5,457 nucleotides of DNA. Origin: Bacillota bacterium. GTDB lineage: Bacteria > Bacillota > Clostridia > Acetivibrionales > DSM-1351. Shown one piece after another: positions 3,247 through 5,457 of the stretch. How positions within the stretch are numbered: the first letter of the stretch is position 1; every line of letters starts with the position of its first letter. A program made the translations under genes and the position numbers. Under the pieces are notes generated by a model. The model searched no databases, was not told the DNA's origin, and was given only the letters and a program-made list of their open reading frames with translations. Location of the stretch: assembly GCA_023436485.1 (NCBI GenBank), contig JAEZIU010000146.1:1-5457 (forward strand). The letters are read 5' to 3'.

Positions 3247-5457
3247 GAGCTTAAAGAATTGACCAATAATGAACTCGTTGAAAATATTAGCAATACCGGG
3301 GATACCACGGAAGAAACCCTTAAAAATATTTGTTGCGATGTGTTCGGTATTAGAAGCATTGGGCTAACCGAGAATCTTATTGAGCTGGGGGGAGATTCCT
3401 TAAAGTTAGCAATTCTGGCTTCAAGAATTCAAAAGCATTTTAATGTTGAGATTCCAATTGAAAAGCTATTTGAGTATAGTACTTTAAATGAGATTTTGTC
3501 ATACGTAAAAAAAGCGGATAATAAAAAATATCAATGTATTGAACCTGTTTCTGAAAAACTCTACTATCCGGTGACTCCTGCACAGAAAAGAGTCTTTTCT
3601 CTGGAAATGATTGGTGGGGTAGGGACAAGTTATAATATTCCGGTTGCAATGATTATTGAGGGAGATATTGATTACAAAAGGCTTGAGAAAGTATTTAATG
3701 ACTTGGTTGAGAGACATGAATCTTTAAGGACGTCATTTGAGGTTGTGGAAGGTCAAACTGTTCAAAGGATACATAAGAATGTTAATTTTAGTATTGAAAC
3801 ATATTCCCTACAAGTTGGTTCAAACGAAAATGTTAATGAAATAATAAATTCTTTAGCTGAAAATTTTATTAGGCCATTTAATATGTTTGAAGCTCCGCTT
3901 ATGAGGGTGAAACTTGTAAAGATATCGGATAAGAAGCACGCCCTATTTCTGGACATACACCATATTGTATCGGACGGAACATCCATGGGCATTTTAATAA
4001 GAGATTTTGCAGGTTTATATAGAGGCGAAAAGTTGAATCCGTTAAAAGTTCTATATAAGGACTATGCCCAATGGAGAAATGATTTTTCAGAGACAGATGT
4101 TTTGAAGACTCAGGAAAATTATTGGTTGGAAAGATTTAAGGGAGAATTACCGTTATTGTCACTTCCACTGGATTATAACAGACCTGCTATTAAAGACTTT
4201 AATGGAGATTCAATAAGGTTCAGCATACAAAATAATATTAAAGAAAAACTGAAAAAGCTTGGAGAAAAAAATGGTGCAAGCCTTTTTATGATTATTCTCG
4301 CGGCCTACAATGTGCTGCTTTCAAAGTATTCAGGACAGGAAGATATTGTTGTAGGGTCACCTGTAGCCGGTAGAAAGCATCCAGATGTATCAGATATTTT
4401 AGGTATGTTTGTAAACACTTTACCATTAAGAAACTTTCCGGTAGGAGATAAGTCCTTTTTATATTTCCTTGAAGAAGTAAAAAAAGATGCGTTAAAAGCT
4501 TTTGAATATCAGGACTATCAATTCGATCAATTGGTAGAAAAGGTGGATAAAAAAAGAGATATGAGTAGAAATCCTCTTTTTGATACCATGCTTGTAATGC
4601 AAAATATGGACATACCCGAGTTTGAAATAGGAGGCTTAAATTTTAATCAATTTTATATAAATAGCAAGTCTTCCAAGTTTGATTTGACATTGGAAGCAGT
4701 AGAAAACTGCAATGATATAGTATTCAATCTGGAGTACTGTACAGCACTTTTTAAAAGAGAAACTATGGAGAGTTTGGCACTCCATTTTCAAAACATACTT
4801 GAGAGAATTGCCGAAAATCCTCAAATACAGATTTCAAATATAGAAATGCTGGCTCCACAGGAAAAGAGTCAGATATTATTTGATTTTAATAATACAGAAT
4901 ATGAATATCCAAAGGACAAAACAATATCCTGTGTTTTTGAGGAACAGGCACAAAAAACTCCTGATAATATTGCAGTAATGTTTGGAGAGGAAAAGCTTAC
5001 ATATAGGGAACTTAACCAACGAGCTAACTCTCTGGCAAGAGTATTGAGAAAGCAGGGAGTCAAAGGGGACAGCATAGTTGCGGTGATGCTTGATCGTTCC
5101 CTTGAAATGATAACGGGTATACTTGCGGTACTAAAGGCGGGGGGAGCGTATTTGCCTGTGAGCCCCGACTATCCCGAGGAAAGAGTAAGGTATATTTTAA
5201 AGGACAGCGGTACAAGAATACTTCTTACAAATAATGATGTAATTGGAAGATGGACTTCGGAGGTTATAGATTCTTTAAAAGTCACAGTAATAAATCTGGA
5301 TGAAAGTGCGTTATACCAAGGCGATTGCTCAAACCTTGAAAAAATAAATACCTCCCGAAACCTTGCATATATAATCTATACCTCCGGCTCTACAGGAAAG
5401 CCAAAGGGAGCTATGATAGAGCATTACTCGGTTATAAACAGGATAAATTGGATGCAG
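1570..5457 (+). CDS. Non-ribosomal peptide synthetase, FAAL-PCP-C-A lipopeptide initiation module (3' end beyond window)
   Basis: One reading frame of 1296 codons is open to the window edge with no stop or frameshift. The domain order is: FAAL-type acyl-AMP ligase (about residues 1-560), carrier protein (582-650, phosphopantetheine Ser610), condensation domain (663-1090, HHIVSDG at 797-803) and adenylation domain (from about 1118, cut shortly after motif A3). This is a loading plus first elongation module: a fatty acid is adenylated, moved to the carrier in cis, then condensed with the first amino acid to give an N-acyl aminoacyl thioester. The N-terminal ligase resembles that of mycosubtilin synthetase MycA, but the ketosynthase and aminotransferase of MycA are absent, so a simple acyl cap is expected. 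All catalytic motifs are intact, with no sign of decay. The protein is cytoplasmic and needs a 4'-phosphopantetheinyl transferase, not seen here. Further modules or a thioesterase probably lie downstream. The product is unknown. Confidence 0.95.
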   Translation, partial: MSLYNSLGDLIVNKPLNKGITFISGEYDEVFISYSNLYEKALGILYNLQKNGIQRGNELVFQIKDNYEFVCCFWACILGGIIPIPVAVGNKSEHRRKLFNIWDVLNNPYLLTDKGTNVIEKSLEDGIELDKIQVIKGKTVFIEDITEANGIGELFKSTPEDIAFIQFSSGSTGDPKGVILTHGNLLTNVSAILSGICVTEKDTSLSWMPLTHDMGLIGFHIAPLAADINQYIMDTSLFIRNPILWIKKANEHRLTVLSSPNFGYKYFLEFYKAERAENWDLSNVRIIFNGAEPISVELCKRFLEELSVYGLKSNVLFNVYGMAEASLAVTFPPHGEELASIKLDREFLYIGQSIKEFHENDYISAIEFADVGYPVTDCIVRICDNNDTVLDENTVGNIQIKGNNVTSGYYNNRNATLEVFRKDNWLDTGDLGFFKNGRLIVTGRAKDVIFVNGQNYYAHDVEHVSEGVDGVELGKAAACGVFNRISQKDDIILFIVYKKRPDSFVKLASNLKKHIYKHMGLEIENVIPVKNFPKTTSGKIQRYRLGEMYQNGEFDKVISELKELTNNELVENISNTGDTTEETLKNICCDVFGIRSIGLTENLIELGGDSLKLAILASRIQKHFNVEIPIEKLFEYSTLNEILSYVKKADNKKYQCIEPVSEKLYYPVTPAQKRVFSLEMIGGVGTSYNIPVAMIIEGDIDYKRLEKVFNDLVERHESLRTSFEVVEGQTVQRIHKNVNFSIETYSLQVGSNENVNEIINSLAENFIRPFNMFEAPLMRVKLVKISDKKHALFLDIHHIVSDGTSMGILIRDFAGLYRGEKLNPLKVLYKDYAQWRNDFSETDVLKTQENYWLERFKGELPLLSLPLDYNRPAIKDFNGDSIRFSIQNNIKEKLKKLGEKNGASLFMIILAAYNVLLSKYSGQEDIVVGSPVAGRKHPDVSDILGMFVNTLPLRNFPVGDKSFLYFLEEVKKDALKAFEYQDYQFDQLVEKVDKKRDMSRNPLFDTMLVMQNMDIPEFEIGGLNFNQFYINSKSSKFDLTLEAVENCNDIVFNLEYCTALFKRETMESLALHFQNILERIAENPQIQISNIEMLAPQEKSQILFDFNNTEYEYPKDKTISCVFEEQAQKTPDNIAVMFGEEKLTYRELNQRANSLARVLRKQGVKGDSIVAVMLDRSLEMITGILAVLKAGGAYLPVSPDYPEERVRYILKDSGTRILLTNNDVIGRWTSEVIDSLKVTVINLDESALYQGDCSNLEKINTSRNLAYIIYTSGSTGKPKGAMIEHYSVINRINWMQ
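3313..3519 (+). other. Domain: carrier protein (PCP/ACP), residues ~582-650
   Basis: A four-helix carrier domain of about 70 residues. The phosphopantetheine site is ELGGDSLKL (605-613) with Ser610 (codon TCC at 3397-3399), and the helix III region VEIPIEKLFEYST is typical of peptidyl carrier proteins. GGDS rather than GxDS of the fatty-acid type favours the PCP class. It sits about 25 residues after the ligase and would carry the fatty acyl chain. Confidence 0.92.
3556..4839 (+). other. Domain: condensation (C) domain, residues ~663-1090
   Basis: The domain catalyses amide bond formation between the acyl-carrier donor and the next aminoacyl-carrier. Conserved motifs in order: C1 TPAQKRVFSLE (669-679), C2 RHESLRTSF (715-723), C3 HHIVSDG (797-803, active-site His798, structural Asp802), C4 YKDYAQW (829-835), C5 DIVVGSPVAGR (925-935) with GMFVNTLPLR (945-954), C6 YQDYQFDQLV (980-989), and C7 RNPLFDTML (1000-1008). 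The HHxxxDG motif is intact, so it should be catalytic rather than a degenerate or heterocyclising variant (which carry DxxxxD). Because the donor is a fatty acyl chain, it acts as a starter-type condensation domain. Its exact clade needs a tree. Confidence 0.9.
4921..5457 (+). other. Domain: amino-acid adenylation (A) domain, N-terminal third, from residue ~1118
   Basis: The start of a standard NRPS amino-acid-activating domain. Present are A1 LTYRELNQRAN (1143-1153), A2 LKAGGAYLPVSPDYP (1188-1202) and A3 YTSGSTGKPKGAMIEH (1270-1285). The YTSGSTGKPKG form differs from the FSSGSTGDPKG of the N-terminal ligase and marks this one as an amino-acid A domain. The window ends eleven residues after His1285, before motif A4, so none of the ten selectivity-pocket residues is visible and the substrate cannot be predicted with confidence. 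Confidence 0.93.

Noticed and set aside
1767..5075. Several minus-strand frames of about 60-85 codons across the synthetase region
   Set aside because: They lie antisense to a continuous coding frame with clear NRPS motifs, overlap each other in different frames, and show no recognisable domain.

Overview
The DNA is strongly AT-rich, with A/T-ending codons, a CCA-encoding tRNA gene and purine-rich Shine-Dalgarno sites. This suggests a low-GC Firmicute, most likely of the class Clostridia. The style of the synthetase recalls free-living clostridia that carry NRPS clusters, but the species cannot be fixed from the sequence alone. All supported genes lie on the + strand.

Layout: (1) 1-62 is the 3' part of a tRNA-Asn(GUU) gene, cut by the window edge, followed at once by an intrinsic terminator (about 64-91). 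(2) 92-477 is an AT-rich intergenic stretch with a plausible sigma-A promoter (415-443) and a clear Shine-Dalgarno site for the next gene. (3) 478-1152 is a complete HAD-superfamily hydrolase of the C1-cap (subfamily IA, YjjG/YfnB-like) type. (4) 1153-1569 is a second AT-rich intergenic stretch. It holds a consensus -35 element, a perfect 12-bp palindrome placed where the -10 would be, and a perfect 7-bp hairpin in what would be a long untranslated leader. (5) From 1570 to the window edge runs one unbroken reading frame of 1296 codons with no stop: the N-terminal part of a non-ribosomal peptide synthetase.

The synthetase is the main content. Its domain order is fatty-acyl-AMP ligase (FAAL, MycA-like), peptidyl/acyl carrier protein, condensation domain and adenylation domain (cut just after core motif A3). 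This is the architecture of a lipopeptide initiation module. A fatty acid would be activated as acyl-AMP, loaded on the phosphopantetheine arm of Ser610, and condensed by the C domain onto the first amino acid, which the truncated A domain selects. Unlike mycosubtilin synthetase MycA, no ketosynthase or aminotransferase lies between carrier and C domain, so a plain N-acyl cap is predicted rather than a beta-amino fatty acid. The selectivity pocket of the A domain lies beyond the window, so the first amino acid cannot be read.

The HAD gene and the synthetase are separated by 417 bp with promoter-like signals, so they are probably separate transcription units. No CRISPR array, insertion sequence, integrase or replication origin is visible.
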